A DNA stretch of 64,000 nucleotides from an uncultured Prevotellaceae bacterium (GTDB lineage Bacteria > Bacteroidota > Bacteroidia > Bacteroidales > Bacteroidaceae). Under the pieces are notes generated by a model. That model did no database searches. It was not told the origin of the DNA and saw only the letters and a program-made list of their open reading frames with translations. Below, piece after piece: positions 34,009 to 42,494 of the stretch. The DNA is taken from NCBI GenBank assembly GCA_947176535.1, contig CAMWQU010000004.1, positions 1 to 64,000 on the forward strand, in the 5' to 3' direction. Positions within the stretch are counted from its first letter, which is position 1, and the number at the start of each line of letters is the position of its first letter. A program made the translations under genes and the position numbers.

Positions 34009-35514
34009 ATGAAGCCGCTGCAACCCATCATGCTGGCAGGTACGGGCAGTGACGTAGGGAAGAGCATCCTCGCCACGGCCCTGTGCCGCATCTTTCTGCA
34101 GGACGGTTATCGTCCGGCCCCGTTCAAGGCGCAGAACATGGCGTTGAACTCGTTTGTCACGCCCGACGGACTGGAACTGGGGCGCGCTCAGGCCGTGCAG
34201 GCCGAGGCGGCAGGCATTCCCTGCGAGGCGGACATGAATCCGCTGTTGCTGAAGCCGCAGAACGACCATAGCTGTCAGGTGGTGCTGCTGGGACGGCCGG
34301 TGGGAAACCGGGATGCCTGCGACTACTGGCAGAGCGAGGGACGGGAGAGGCTGAGCGAGGAAGTGCATCGCGCGTTTGACCGCCTCGCCCGGCGCTACAA
34401 TCCGGTTGTTTTAGAGGGCGCGGGAAGTATCACGGAGCTGAATCTGCGGGAGACGGACTTGGTGAATATGTCCATGGCCCGGTATGCCGATGCCCGTGTG
34501 ATACTGGTCGCCGACATTGATCGCGGCGGAGTTTTCGCTTCGGCCTACGGCAGTGTCATGCTGCAGGACGAGGAAGACCGGAAACGGATAAAAGGCATTA
34601 TTGTCAATAAGTTCCGGGGCGACCTGCGGCTGTTTGACCGGGGACGGCAGATGCTGGAGGAGATTTGCGGCATTCCCGTTCTCGGGGTCGTTCCGTTCCT
34701 GAAAGAGGTACATATCGACGAGGAAGACAGCATGGACTTGAAACCCTGCGGACAGGCTGCGACGTCGCCCCTGTCGGGCGGGACGTTGCAGGTGGCGGTC
34801 GTCCGGCTGCCGTATATCAGTAATTTTACGGACTTCAACGCTCTGGAGCGCGACGGACGCCTTTCGCTCCGTTACACGGACAGGGCGGAGGATGTGGCTG
34901 CGGCCGATGTGATTATTCTGCCCGGTACGAAGTCCACGATTGCCGATCTCCACTGGCTCCACCGGACCGGACTGGCCGGGGCTATCCGGCAGGCCCGCCG
35001 GGCGGGAAAGACCCTGTTGGGTATCTGCGGCGGCTATCAGATGATGGGTATGGAGGTGCTCGATCCGCAGCACGTGGAGAGCGATACGGAGCGCATGGCC
35101 GGTCTGGGCTTTCTGCCCGTGACGACCGTCATGACGGGCGAGAAGCGCACCCGACGGGTGACGGGCCGTTTGCTTGCAGGCTCTGCCGACTGCACGCTGG
35201 AGGGCTACGAAATCCATGCCGGCGAAACCCGCCCTTGCGAAGCGGACGGCATGCGGCCGCTGCTCCGGCTGAATACCGGAGAGACGGACGGTTATTATCT
35301 CGACGAGCGTTGCATGGGGACGTATGTGCACGGTATTCTGGACAATGCCGCGTTTGTCGATTTCTTGCTTCGCCCCTTTGCCGGCAGGGTGGGGGAGCGG
35401 CAGGAGGCCCCCGATTACCGGACTTATAAACAACAGCAGTATGATTTGCTGGCCGCGCACGTGCGGCGGCATCTCGATATGGAACGGCTGTATGAAATTC
35501 TGACTCATGATTGA
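34009..35514 (+). CDS. cobQ: Cobyric acid synthase
   Basis: A 501-aa amidotransferase that amidates four carboxyl groups of adenosylcobyrinic acid a,c-diamide using glutamine and ATP. The N-terminal dethiobiotin-synthetase-like ATPase domain has MLAGTGSDVGKSILATAL and the family ALNSFVTPDGLELGRAQAVQA. The C-terminal class I glutaminase has the nucleophile Cys in LLGICGGYQMMG and the His in YEIHAGETRP. It begins 6 nt after nrdG and overlaps the next gene by 8 nt. No riboswitch precedes it here. Confidence 0.95.
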   Translation: MKPLQPIMLAGTGSDVGKSILATALCRIFLQDGYRPAPFKAQNMALNSFVTPDGLELGRAQAVQAEAAGIPCEADMNPLLLKPQNDHSCQVVLLGRPVGNRDACDYWQSEGRERLSEEVHRAFDRLARRYNPVVLEGAGSITELNLRETDLVNMSMARYADARVILVADIDRGGVFASAYGSVMLQDEEDRKRIKGIIVNKFRGDLRLFDRGRQMLEEICGIPVLGVVPFLKEVHIDEEDSMDLKPCGQAATSPLSGGTLQVAVVRLPYISNFTDFNALERDGRLSLRYTDRAEDVAAADVIILPGTKSTIADLHWLHRTGLAGAIRQARRAGKTLLGICGGYQMMGMEVLDPQHVESDTERMAGLGFLPVTTVMTGEKRTRRVTGRLLAGSADCTLEGYEIHAGETRPCEADGMRPLLRLNTGETDGYYLDERCMGTYVHGILDNAAFVDFLLRPFAGRVGERQEAPDYRTYKQQQYDLLAAHVRRHLDMERLYEILTHD

Positions 35515-36496
35515 CGGACACGGTGACGACCTTTATCGCTACGGGAACGTGCGTATCAACTTTAGTTCCAATATACCCGCCTTTGTCGATTTGTCGGCCT
35601 TGGAGGAACATCTGTCCGGCCGTTTGCCGGTCATCCGCTCCTATCCCGAACCTGCGGCGCGGGCCCTGGAGGCCGCTATCGCACGCCGAACGGGGAGACG
35701 GGCCGAGGAAGTTCTGGTGACCGCCGGGGCCACGGAGGCTATCTATCTCATTGCTCAGGCCCTCCGTTTCCGGACTTATCCGGAGGAGACGACCTGCACG
35801 GTCGTGCATCCTACGTTCAGCGAATACGAATCGGCGTGCCGGATGTTTGGTATGAGGGAGGCGGCTGACGGAGACGTCTGTTGGCTCTGCAATCCCAACA
35901 ACCCGACCGGCGAGGTGTATGCCGAGGCCGATGTGCGGAATCTTGCCGCACGGCATAAGTGGCTCATCGTCGATCAGTCCTACGAGGACTATACACTTTC
36001 CTCGCTGCCCCGCGTGGACGATCTGCCGAATGTCATGGTATTGCACTCCATGACCAAGAAATATTGCATCCCGGGCCTTCGTCTGGGGTACGTCACGGCC
36101 TCGGCCGAGCTCATCGACCTGCTGCGCCGGCAGTGCCGCCCGTGGGCCGTGAATGCGCTTGCCATGGAGGCCGGTCTGTGGCTCACGGAGCATGAGCCGC
36201 GGCTGATAGACCTGCCGGCTTATTTAGCAGAGGCGCAACGCCTGCGCTCTGCCCTCAACGACATTCCCGGCCTCCGCGTGCGGGAGACACAAACCAACTT
36301 CATGCTTTGCACGATGGCGGGGATGACGGCGGCCGAACTGAAAGCCCGGCTTGTCACGCGGTACGGTATTCTCATTCGTGATGCCTCCAACTTCCGGGGA
36401 CTGTCGCCCCACCACTTCCGCGTGGCGGCGCAACGGCCGGAAGAGAACGAACAACTCCTAAAAGCTCTTCTGAACCTTGATGCCCGAATTAGTTAA
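35507..36496 (+). CDS. cobD: Threonine-phosphate decarboxylase CobD (PLP enzyme)
   Basis: A 329-aa fold-type I PLP enzyme related to histidinol-phosphate aminotransferase. In cobalamin clusters it makes (R)-1-amino-2-propanol O-2-phosphate, the linker joined to cobyric acid. Seen are INFSSNIP, SYPEPAARALEAAIA, WLCNPNNPTGEVY, the VDQSYEDY loop and the PLP lysine in HSMTKKYCIPGLRLGY. It overlaps cobQ and the following cbiB. The position between cobQ and cbiB fits CobD better than HisC. Confidence 0.9.
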   Translation: MIDGHGDDLYRYGNVRINFSSNIPAFVDLSALEEHLSGRLPVIRSYPEPAARALEAAIARRTGRRAEEVLVTAGATEAIYLIAQALRFRTYPEETTCTVVHPTFSEYESACRMFGMREAADGDVCWLCNPNNPTGEVYAEADVRNLAARHKWLIVDQSYEDYTLSSLPRVDDLPNVMVLHSMTKKYCIPGLRLGYVTASAELIDLLRRQCRPWAVNALAMEAGLWLTEHEPRLIDLPAYLAEAQRLRSALNDIPGLRVRETQTNFMLCTMAGMTAAELKARLVTRYGILIRDASNFRGLSPHHFRVAAQRPEENEQLLKALLNLDARIS

Positions 36497-37430
36497 TCCC
36501 GAACTCGTCATTCCGCTGCTGACGGCCTGCCTGCTGGATGCCGCATTCGGCGACCCCGCCGGGTTGCCTCATCCCGTTGTGGGCTTCGGACGGATGATTT
36601 CGTGGGCGGAACGCCGCCTGAACCGGGGCCGGCACCGCAAGGTGAAAGGGGCTCTGATGACGCTGCTGCTCGATGCAGCCGTGTTCTTCGCCGCTTGGGG
36701 CCTCCTGCGGCTGATTGGCGATAGTCCGTTGGCGTATCTCAATTATCCGCTGTCGGCGATTCTCATTTTCTACTGTCTGGCCGGCAAGACGCTGATAAAA
36801 GAGGTGCGGCAGGTGTTTCTTGCCCTCGAACGTTCCCTGGAGGACGGCCGTCGGCAGGTGGCCCGCATCGTGGGGCGCGACACGTCGGAGCTGACGGCGC
36901 AGGAAGTGCGCACGGCGGCTTTGGAGACCCTGGCCGAGAATCTGAGCGACGGCGTCATAGCACCGCTTTTCTGGTTGGCGATTGGCGGCGTGCCGGCGAT
37001 GCTCACGTACAAGATGGTGAACACGCAGGATTCCATGCTCGGTTATCGCACGCCGCGCTACAAGGACTTCGGTTGCTGGGCTGCCCGTATAGACGACATG
37101 GCCAATTACATTCCGGCCCGTCTGACGGCCCTGCTGATGATACTTCCGTATGTGCTCCTCAGAGGCGATTTCTCCCTCCCCGGCTTCGTGTGGCGGAACG
37201 GGCGCCGGCATGCCAGTCCCAACAGCGGTTATCCCGAAGCCGCACTGGCGGGCATTCTCCGTTGCCGTTTCGGCGGGCCTCACTATTACTTCGGTCAGCT
37301 ATTCTATAAACCCTATATCGGCGCATGTCACCGTCCGCTGTCGGTCGGTGACATGCGCCGTGCCGTGCGGGTGAACCGCATCACGGAGTTTCTGGCCGTG
37401 CTAATCCTCCTTATCATTTACAGCCTATGA
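36480..37430 (+). CDS. cbiB: Adenosylcobinamide-phosphate synthase CbiB
   Basis: A 316-aa membrane enzyme that joins aminopropanol phosphate to cobyric acid. Family motifs are LLDAAFGDPAGLPHPVVGFGRMI at the N-terminus, AENLSDGVIAPLFW, YKMVNTQDSMLGYRTPRYKDFG and ARLTALLM. About four to five hydrophobic segments are visible. The ATG at 36480 lies inside the end of cobD (17-nt overlap). The stop overlaps the cobU start (ATGA). Confidence 0.94.
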   Translation: MPELVNPELVIPLLTACLLDAAFGDPAGLPHPVVGFGRMISWAERRLNRGRHRKVKGALMTLLLDAAVFFAAWGLLRLIGDSPLAYLNYPLSAILIFYCLAGKTLIKEVRQVFLALERSLEDGRRQVARIVGRDTSELTAQEVRTAALETLAENLSDGVIAPLFWLAIGGVPAMLTYKMVNTQDSMLGYRTPRYKDFGCWAARIDDMANYIPARLTALLMILPYVLLRGDFSLPGFVWRNGRRHASPNSGYPEAALAGILRCRFGGPHYYFGQLFYKPYIGACHRPLSVGDMRRAVRVNRITEFLAVLILLIIYSL

Positions 37431-37936
37431 AAAAGATTATCCTTGTGACGGGCGGGCAGCGTTCGGGGAAGAGCCGCTATGCCGAACAACTGGCCCTTGC
37501 GTTGGCGGCACGGCCCGTGTATGTGGCCACGGCCCATGTGTGGGACGAGGAGTTCCGGCAGCGTGTGATAGCCCATCAGCAGCGTCGCGGCCCGGAGTGG
37601 GAAAACCGGGAGGAGGAGAAATGGCTCTCCCGTCTCGACCTATCAGGCCGGGTGGCCGTGGTGGACTGTCTGACGCTGTGGGCCACCAACTTCTTTTACG
37701 AGATGCAGGATGTGGACGAGGCACTGAAAGGGCTGCAGAGCGAGTTTGACAAGTTGTGTCAGCAGGAAGGGACGCTAATCGTCGTGACCAACGAGATAGG
37801 TTCGGGAGGCGTCAGCGAGAACCGCGTGCAGCGCCGTTTCACGGATTTGCTGGGGTGGCTGAATCAGTATGTCGCCGCCCGTGCCGACGAAGTGGTGCTG
37901 ATGGTGAGCGGAATCCCGGTAGTAATCAAGAAATAA
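37427..37936 (+). CDS. cobU: Adenosylcobinamide kinase/guanylyltransferase CobU
   Basis: A 169-aa bifunctional enzyme that phosphorylates adenosylcobinamide and transfers GMP to it. The P-loop GGQRSGKSRYAE is at the N-terminus. ATAHVWDEEFRQRVIAHQQRR supplies the active-site His region, and VDCLTLWATN and VTNEIGSGGVSEN follow. Overlaps cbiB by 4 nt. Confidence 0.95.
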   Translation: MKKIILVTGGQRSGKSRYAEQLALALAARPVYVATAHVWDEEFRQRVIAHQQRRGPEWENREEEKWLSRLDLSGRVAVVDCLTLWATNFFYEMQDVDEALKGLQSEFDKLCQQEGTLIVVTNEIGSGGVSENRVQRRFTDLLGWLNQYVAARADEVVLMVSGIPVVIKK

Positions 37937-37943
37937 AGAAAAT

Positions 37944-38990
37944 ATGAGAACGTTTGAGATACATCGCCCCGATGAGGGCCTCCGCGCCGCTATACAAGAC
38001 CGGATAGACAATCTGAACAAGCCCAAAGGGTCGCTTGGGCGGTTGGAAGAACTGGCCATGCAGGTCTGCCTCGTGCAGCAGACGCTGACGCCGTCGCTGG
38101 CCCATCCCTGTCACCTGCTGCTCGGAGGCGACCACGGCATTGAGCGGGAGGGCGTCAGTCTGTCGCCGCGTGAGGTCACGTGGCAGCAGATGGTGAATTT
38201 TACGCACGGGGGCGGCGGAGTGAATATGTTCTGCCGGCAGCATGGTTTCCGTCTGCGTATCGTGGACGTGGGCGTCGATTACGACCTGTCGGGCGTTCCC
38301 GGCATCATCTCTCGCAAGATAGCTCCGGGAACGCGGAATTTCCTCTACGAGGCGGCCATGAGCGAGGAGGAGATGGACACGGCCATCGCTACGGGAGCCG
38401 AACTCGCGGACGAATGTCTGGCCGAGGGCTGCCGCGTGCTCTGCGTCGGGGAAATGGGGATTGCCAATACGTCGCCGTCGAGCATCTGGATGAGCCTCTT
38501 CTGTGGGATTCCCCTTGCGGAGTGTGTGGGGGCGGGAGCCGGTCTCGATGCGCCGGGCATCCGTCGCAAGTACGAGGTGCTGCAGGCGGCGGTCGATGGC
38601 TTTCTGCAGGCCCATGCCCGCTACACTGTGGCGGAGGTTGTCCGCTACTTCGGCGGTTACGAGATGGTGGCCGCCATCGGGGCCATGCTCCGTGCGGCCG
38701 AGCGTCGGACACTGGTGTTGGTGGACGGTTTCATCATGACGGCCTGTGCCCTCGCTGCCATCCGACTCTGTCCCGAAGCGCAGGACTACATGGTGTTCTG
38801 TCATTCGGGCGACGAAAACGGTCACCGGCGCATGCTTGAGGCCATCGGGGCCCGTTCGCTGCTCACGCTGGGGCTGCGTCTGGGGGAGGGAACGGGCGCG
38901 CTGTGTGCTTTCCCCCTTATCGACTCCGCCGTGCGGATGATTAACGAAATGAACACGTTCAGCCATGCCAACATCACCAAATACTTCTGA
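37944..38990 (+). CDS. cobT: Nicotinate-nucleotide-dimethylbenzimidazole phosphoribosyltransferase CobT
   Basis: A 348-aa enzyme that activates the lower-ligand base as alpha-ribazole phosphate. Motifs are LNKPKGSLGRLEELA, LLGGDHGIEREGVS, VGEMGIANTSPSS, VGAGAGLD and the catalytic Glu in LGLRLGEGTGALCAFPL. It starts 7 nt after cobU and overlaps cobS by 26 nt. No bluB-like gene for making dimethylbenzimidazole is in the window. Confidence 0.95.
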   Translation: MRTFEIHRPDEGLRAAIQDRIDNLNKPKGSLGRLEELAMQVCLVQQTLTPSLAHPCHLLLGGDHGIEREGVSLSPREVTWQQMVNFTHGGGGVNMFCRQHGFRLRIVDVGVDYDLSGVPGIISRKIAPGTRNFLYEAAMSEEEMDTAIATGAELADECLAEGCRVLCVGEMGIANTSPSSIWMSLFCGIPLAECVGAGAGLDAPGIRRKYEVLQAAVDGFLQAHARYTVAEVVRYFGGYEMVAAIGAMLRAAERRTLVLVDGFIMTACALAAIRLCPEAQDYMVFCHSGDENGHRRMLEAIGARSLLTLGLRLGEGTGALCAFPLIDSAVRMINEMNTFSHANITKYF

Positions 38991-39759
38991 ACCCAAGTGG
39001 TACGACCCCGCGTGGGCGGCCTTGCTCTTTTTCACCCGTCTGCCCCTGTGGCGCCTGCATCAGCCGCCGACTGAGGCCTACCGCCGGGTTACGGAGTGGT
39101 GGCCGTTGGTCGGTTGGCTAACGGCGGCCGTGACGGCGGCTGTGCTCTATGTCGGCAGTCAGGTGTTTCCTTATCCCGTGGCTGTCCTGTTGGCCCTCGC
39201 GGCACGTATGTTCCTCACCGGTGCCCTGCATGAGGACGGGCTGGCCGACTTCTTCGACGGTTTCGGCGGTGGGGCGGGCAACCGCGAGCGCATACTATCC
39301 ATCATGAAGGACTCCCACATCGGAACCTACGGCGTACTGGCCCTTCTGCTCTACGTTGCTCTGCTGTTTGCCTCCTTGTGGTCGCTCCCGCCGGGGCGGG
39401 CCGCCGTGTTGATACTGGTGGCCGACCCCTATGCCAAGATGCTTGCCGCCGGGGTGGTCGGTCTGCTGCCTTACGCCCGTGACGAGCAGACGGCCAAATC
39501 GCGGATAGTTTATCGTCAGCGTAGTCCGCGGGCCGGATTGGCCGTGCAGGGCCTGCTGCCCATGACGTTGGCCGCTTGTTTGCTGCCCTGCAGTCCGCTC
39601 TGTCTCCTTGTCCCGGCCCTGCCTTTCGGGGTGGCCGTGTACCTCTACTTTTATCTGCGCACCCGCCTCGGCGGCTACACGGGCGACTGCTGCGGGGCCT
39701 TGTTTCTGCTTACGGAACTTTCGGCCTTTCTGGCCTATTGCATGGTATCAAACCTTTAG
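38965..39759 (+). CDS. cobS: Adenosylcobinamide-GDP ribazoletransferase CobS
   Basis: A 264-aa integral membrane protein that joins adenosylcobinamide-GDP with alpha-ribazole, the last or next-to-last step. The signature GALHEDGLADFFDGFGGG with SHIGTYG is present and there are about five hydrophobic helices. An in-frame start inside cobT (26-nt overlap) is accepted because residues FFTRLPLW near the N-terminus are conserved in the family. The ribazole-phosphate phosphatase CobC is not in this cluster. Confidence 0.94.
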   Translation: MPTSPNTSEPKWYDPAWAALLFFTRLPLWRLHQPPTEAYRRVTEWWPLVGWLTAAVTAAVLYVGSQVFPYPVAVLLALAARMFLTGALHEDGLADFFDGFGGGAGNRERILSIMKDSHIGTYGVLALLLYVALLFASLWSLPPGRAAVLILVADPYAKMLAAGVVGLLPYARDEQTAKSRIVYRQRSPRAGLAVQGLLPMTLAACLLPCSPLCLLVPALPFGVAVYLYFYLRTRLGGYTGDCCGALFLLTELSAFLAYCMVSNL

Positions 39760-39769
39760 AGGATTTGTT

Positions 39770-39845
39770 TATTCGGTCGTGAGCGGTTAATTATTCAGAG
39801 GTGAGCGAATAATTAACCGCTCACCTCTGAATAATGAAGTCCTCG
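39770..39845. repeat. Nested palindromic repeat, copy 2
   Basis: GTGAGCGGTTAATTATTC (39779-39796) and its perfect inverse (39807-39824) flank 10 nt. A second perfect hairpin uses TTATTCAGAGGTGAGC (from 39791) and its inverse to 39834. The tail ATAATGAAGTCCTCG matches copy 1 (27524-27600). It lies between the convergent ends of cobS and the HxlR gene, where it may stop transcription from both sides. Confidence 0.85.
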
Positions 39846-39849
39846 TAGC

Positions 39850-40203
39850 CTATCGGCCGTATTTGGTGCGGAACAGGTCGAAATGTTCCTCGCCCCATGC
39901 CAGCATGGCGTCGATGATGGGGAGCAGCGAGCGGCCCAAGTCCGTAATCGCGTACTCGGAGTGTAGGAGCAGACCGGGATATATCGTCCTGACGACCAAC
40001 CCGTCCTCGACCATCTGTTTCAACTGGATGTCCAAGACGCGCGGGGCGGCCTCGGGCAGACGTTTGTGTATCTCGCTCGGACGCATGCTCTCGCCCGAAC
40101 GCAATTCGTCGAGCAGGCAGGATTTCCACTTCGACCCTATGAGGCTCATGGTCAGCCGCAGGGGGCAGTTGAGGTCTACGGGTATCTTCTTCTGGTATGC
40201 CAT
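39850..40203 (-). CDS. HxlR-family winged-helix transcription regulator
   Basis: A 117-aa regulator. HxlR hallmarks are CPLRLTMSLIGSKWKSCLLDEL at residues 13-34, then RPSEIHKRLPEAAPRVLDIQLKQM and GLVVRTIYP. Such proteins often respond to reactive aldehydes, quinones or redox stress and control a neighbouring oxidoreductase. It is divergent from an NTF2-like gene and a flavin reductase gene, which are its likely targets. Only one Cys (residue 13) is in the canonical N-terminal position. Confidence 0.92.
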   Translation of the reverse strand: MAYQKKIPVDLNCPLRLTMSLIGSKWKSCLLDELRSGESMRPSEIHKRLPEAAPRVLDIQLKQMVEDGLVVRTIYPGLLLHSEYAITDLGRSLLPIIDAMLAWGEEHFDLFRTKYGR

Positions 40204-40220
40204 AGTATAGGATTGTGTTG

Positions 40221-40228
40221 CAAAGGTA
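40221..40228 (-). promoter_or_regulatory. -7 box for the HxlR gene
   Basis: TACCTTTG on the minus strand, 17 nt upstream of the start codon. Confidence 0.55.
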
Positions 40229-40251
40229 ATGAATATAAATGAAATGGGGAA

Positions 40252-40271
40252 TACCGAATAATTTTTCGGTA
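40252..40271. promoter_or_regulatory. Candidate HxlR operator
   Basis: TACCGAA and TTCGGTA are perfect 7-bp inverted arms with a 6-nt AT spacer. It lies between the two divergent promoters and directly abuts the -33 box of the plus-strand genes. Confidence 0.55.
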
Positions 40272-40303
40272 CTTGCCGGGGTCGAAATATGTTTGTAATT
40301 TTG
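40272..40303 (+). promoter_or_regulatory. Promoter of the NTF2-like and flavin reductase genes
   Basis: CTTG (40272-40275), a 20-nt spacer and TAATTTTG (40296-40303), 37 nt upstream of the first start codon. Confidence 0.65.
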
Positions 40304-40340
40304 TCCTCGGAAAAAGCATTTATTTTAATTCGTAAGCATT

Positions 40341-40724
40341 ATGAGAGATAAGATTCAGGAATACGAAGCCGTGGCCAAGGCCGCGGAACTATTCGTAAGA
40401 AGCGTTGCCGAGGGTAACAGTGAACATGCAAAGAAACTCTTCACGGACGATGCCGTGCTGTTTGGTATACTGAACGGGGCACTGGAGCACGGTTCCATCG
40501 GGCAGTTCTACACCAATGTGGACACGGTGGGGGCGGATGCCAACTTCAAGGCACGTATCGACGTCCTTGCGGTGGAAGAGACCGTGGCTGTTGTCCGTGT
40601 CTTGGAGGAAGGCTGGGGCGGCAGCATCGACTTTACGGATTTCCTCCTTCTGCTGAAGATTGACGGCGCGTGGAAGTGTGTGGCAAAGGCGTATAATCAG
40701 AACTCAAATACGATAAAGAAATGA
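40341..40724 (+). CDS. NTF2-like (putative lumazine-binding/SnoaL-type) protein
   Basis: A 127-aa small alpha+beta cone-fold protein (YEAVAKAAELFVRSVAEGNSEHAKKLFTDDA at the N-terminus, KIDGAWKCVAKAYNQN at the end). The family often binds small aromatic compounds, and its function here is unknown. Its stop overlaps the ATG of the flavin reductase gene, so the pair is co-translated. Probably controlled by the divergent HxlR protein. Confidence 0.83.
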   Translation: MRDKIQEYEAVAKAAELFVRSVAEGNSEHAKKLFTDDAVLFGILNGALEHGSIGQFYTNVDTVGADANFKARIDVLAVEETVAVVRVLEEGWGGSIDFTDFLLLLKIDGAWKCVAKAYNQNSNTIKK

Positions 40725-41260
40725 AGATAACCGTGATTACCGGGAGTCCCCGCAGAAAAGGCAATACGTTTGCCATGACAGAGGCTTTCATCAAAGCTGC
40801 GGAAGCCAAAGGTCACGAAGTGGTGCGCTTCGATGCCGCCCTGATGAAAATAGGCGGTTGCCGTGCCTGCATGACGTGTTTCAAGACTGGAAAGGCCTGT
40901 TCATTTGACGATGATTTCAACCTCATCGCGCCCCACATTCTGGAGGCCGATGCCATTGTCTACGCCATGCCGGTCTATTGGTATTCCATCCCTGCCCAAA
41001 TAAAGGGCGTAATCGACCGAGTGTTCTCTTTCTGCGTGGCCCAGAAACCCGTTTCGGGAAAGAAGATGGGGCTCATCTGCTGTTGTGAGGAACACGATGC
41101 GTCGGTGATGGATGGCGTGCGGCTGCCAATGGAGCGTACGGCCGCCCTCCTGAAATGGGACATCGTAGGTGAGGTGCTTGTGCCCGGGGTATTTGTCGAG
41201 GGCGACATCGACAAAACCGACGGCTGCGCCAGAGCTGCCGCATTGGCGGAGAAGTTCTAA
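40721..41260 (+). CDS. NADPH-dependent FMN reductase/flavodoxin-like oxidoreductase
   Basis: A 179-aa flavodoxin-fold protein with the FMN phosphate loop TGSPRRKGNTFAM at the N-terminus, GGCRACMTCFKTGKACSFDDDF (iron-sulfur flavoprotein-like cysteines) and MPVYWYSIPAQIKGVIDR. It probably reduces quinones, nitro compounds or similar electrophiles. Last gene of the two-gene HxlR-linked unit. Confidence 0.88.
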   Translation: MKITVITGSPRRKGNTFAMTEAFIKAAEAKGHEVVRFDAALMKIGGCRACMTCFKTGKACSFDDDFNLIAPHILEADAIVYAMPVYWYSIPAQIKGVIDRVFSFCVAQKPVSGKKMGLICCCEEHDASVMDGVRLPMERTAALLKWDIVGEVLVPGVFVEGDIDKTDGCARAAALAEKF

Positions 41261-41369
41261 GTGCCTGACTTGTTCAGAAAGAGGATGATATATTCGTGCC
41301 GATGGCATGATGCCGGGCCGAAGAGTTACGGACTCTTCGGCCTGCGTTGTAGAATAAAAATCAAAAATG

Positions 41370-41401
41370 TTTGGTAGTTTGCAAGGTTTGTGCTACCTTT
41401 G
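41370..41401 (+). promoter_or_regulatory. Promoter of the B12-uptake operon
   Basis: TTTG (41370-41373), a 20-nt spacer and TACCTTTG (41394-41401) form a full-consensus promoter immediately upstream of the riboswitch. Confidence 0.75.
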
Positions 41402-41404
41402 CGG

Positions 41405-41610
41405 CGACGTTGAGTGTGAGAACCTCTCTTCGTCCCAAGCAATGCGGATAAGGGAATCAGGTGAAAGTCCTGAACAGTCCCGCTGCTGTGAGCCCTCATA
41501 GAGACCTCTTGTGGCAATTTGACCACTGGCTGACCGAAAGGCCGGGAAGGTGCCGCGAAAAGAAGGGGAGGGCGAGTCAGAAGACCTGCCGCCGTTGCCA
41601 TCCGGTAAAA
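41405..41610 (+). ncRNA. Cobalamin riboswitch
   Basis: The aptamer core is readable: AAGGGAATCAGGTGAAAGTC, CAGTCCCGCTGCTGTGA, CCACTGG with GGCCGGGAAGGTGCC, and the B12 box GAGTCAGAAGACCTGCCGCC (41574-41593). The following 75 nt up to the ATG at 41668 contain a weak hairpin that may be the expression platform, probably acting on translation. It should shut down the whole uptake operon when adenosyl- or methylcobalamin is plentiful. Confidence 0.95.
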
Positions 41611-41667
41611 GCTGCGTGGATACAGCCGATGGAGAACCTTATTGTTGAACATTAAAATAATAGAAGA

Positions 41668-42447
41668 ATGAAGAAATTCTTTTACTTGGCAATCGCTTTG
41701 TGTATGGGCTTTGCCGTGACATCGTGTGAGGAAGATGCCCCTGAAATTGAGGGCGGTAATGGTACACCTGTGGAGAAAACGGAGACGGTGACTTTCGAGG
41801 GAGACTACTGGAATGCCTTGATTGACAATCCGCAGTATAACGGAAACCTGCTCTACGGCGAGGGTAAGGACACGTATGCGTGGAGCGACGCCGCAACCGG
41901 TCTGCAGGGCGGACTGACCCGTGCGTGGGGCGGTAATTATGGCTATGCCGAGGGAGGTACGGCTATTTCGAACTACATTGATGACGACCTTGCCGGACAC
42001 AACAGCTATATGTATCAGTTGGCCGTGCCCCGAACGAACGGCAGCGAAAACTTTGCCGTGGTCTACTGTACGGCGAAGATTGAGTTCAAGGAGGGTGCCA
42101 AGCGTGTGATTAAGTCGATGGATGTCAGCCCGACGACCTATCAGTTGGGTGTGACCATGAACGGCAATACCAGTGGTGCCAAGGCACTGATGGAGGAGGG
42201 CGACTATCTGACTCTCGTCATGACGGCCGACGTTACGGAGGAGAATCCCGAAGGCACGGGTAAGGTGGAAGTGGACATGGCCCGTGACGGTAAGTTCATG
42301 AGCACGTGGAAGCATGTGGACTTGAGTGCGTTGGGTGCCGTGAACAGTCTGACCTTCACCATGAAGGGTAGCGATGCTACGGCTACCGGTTACGTCAAGA
42401 CGCCTGCGTATTTCGCATTTGACAATGTTGTGGTGAAGATGGACTGA
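41668..42447 (+). CDS. DUF4465-family surface lipoprotein of the B12 locus
   Basis: A 259-aa lipoprotein, lipobox VTSC (Cys about residue 20). The mature part is a beta-sandwich typical of DUF4465 (TVTFEGDYWNALIDNPQYNG, YAWSDAATGLQGGL, GGTAISNYIDDD, YFAFDNVVVKMD). First gene behind the riboswitch and therefore part of cobalamin capture. Whether it binds B12 or helps hold the outer-membrane complex is not known to me. Confidence 0.82.
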   Translation: MKKFFYLAIALCMGFAVTSCEEDAPEIEGGNGTPVEKTETVTFEGDYWNALIDNPQYNGNLLYGEGKDTYAWSDAATGLQGGLTRAWGGNYGYAEGGTAISNYIDDDLAGHNSYMYQLAVPRTNGSENFAVVYCTAKIEFKEGAKRVIKSMDVSPTTYQLGVTMNGNTSGAKALMEEGDYLTLVMTADVTEENPEGTGKVEVDMARDGKFMSTWKHVDLSALGAVNSLTFTMKGSDATATGYVKTPAYFAFDNVVVKMD

Positions 42448-42494
42448 TTCCGACAACATTATAAAGAAAGAAATTGAGAAATCCATCTATCTAT

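Noticed and set aside
41461..41655. 64-residue open frame upstream of the DUF4465 gene
   Set aside because: It lies within the cobalamin riboswitch and its product resembles nothing.
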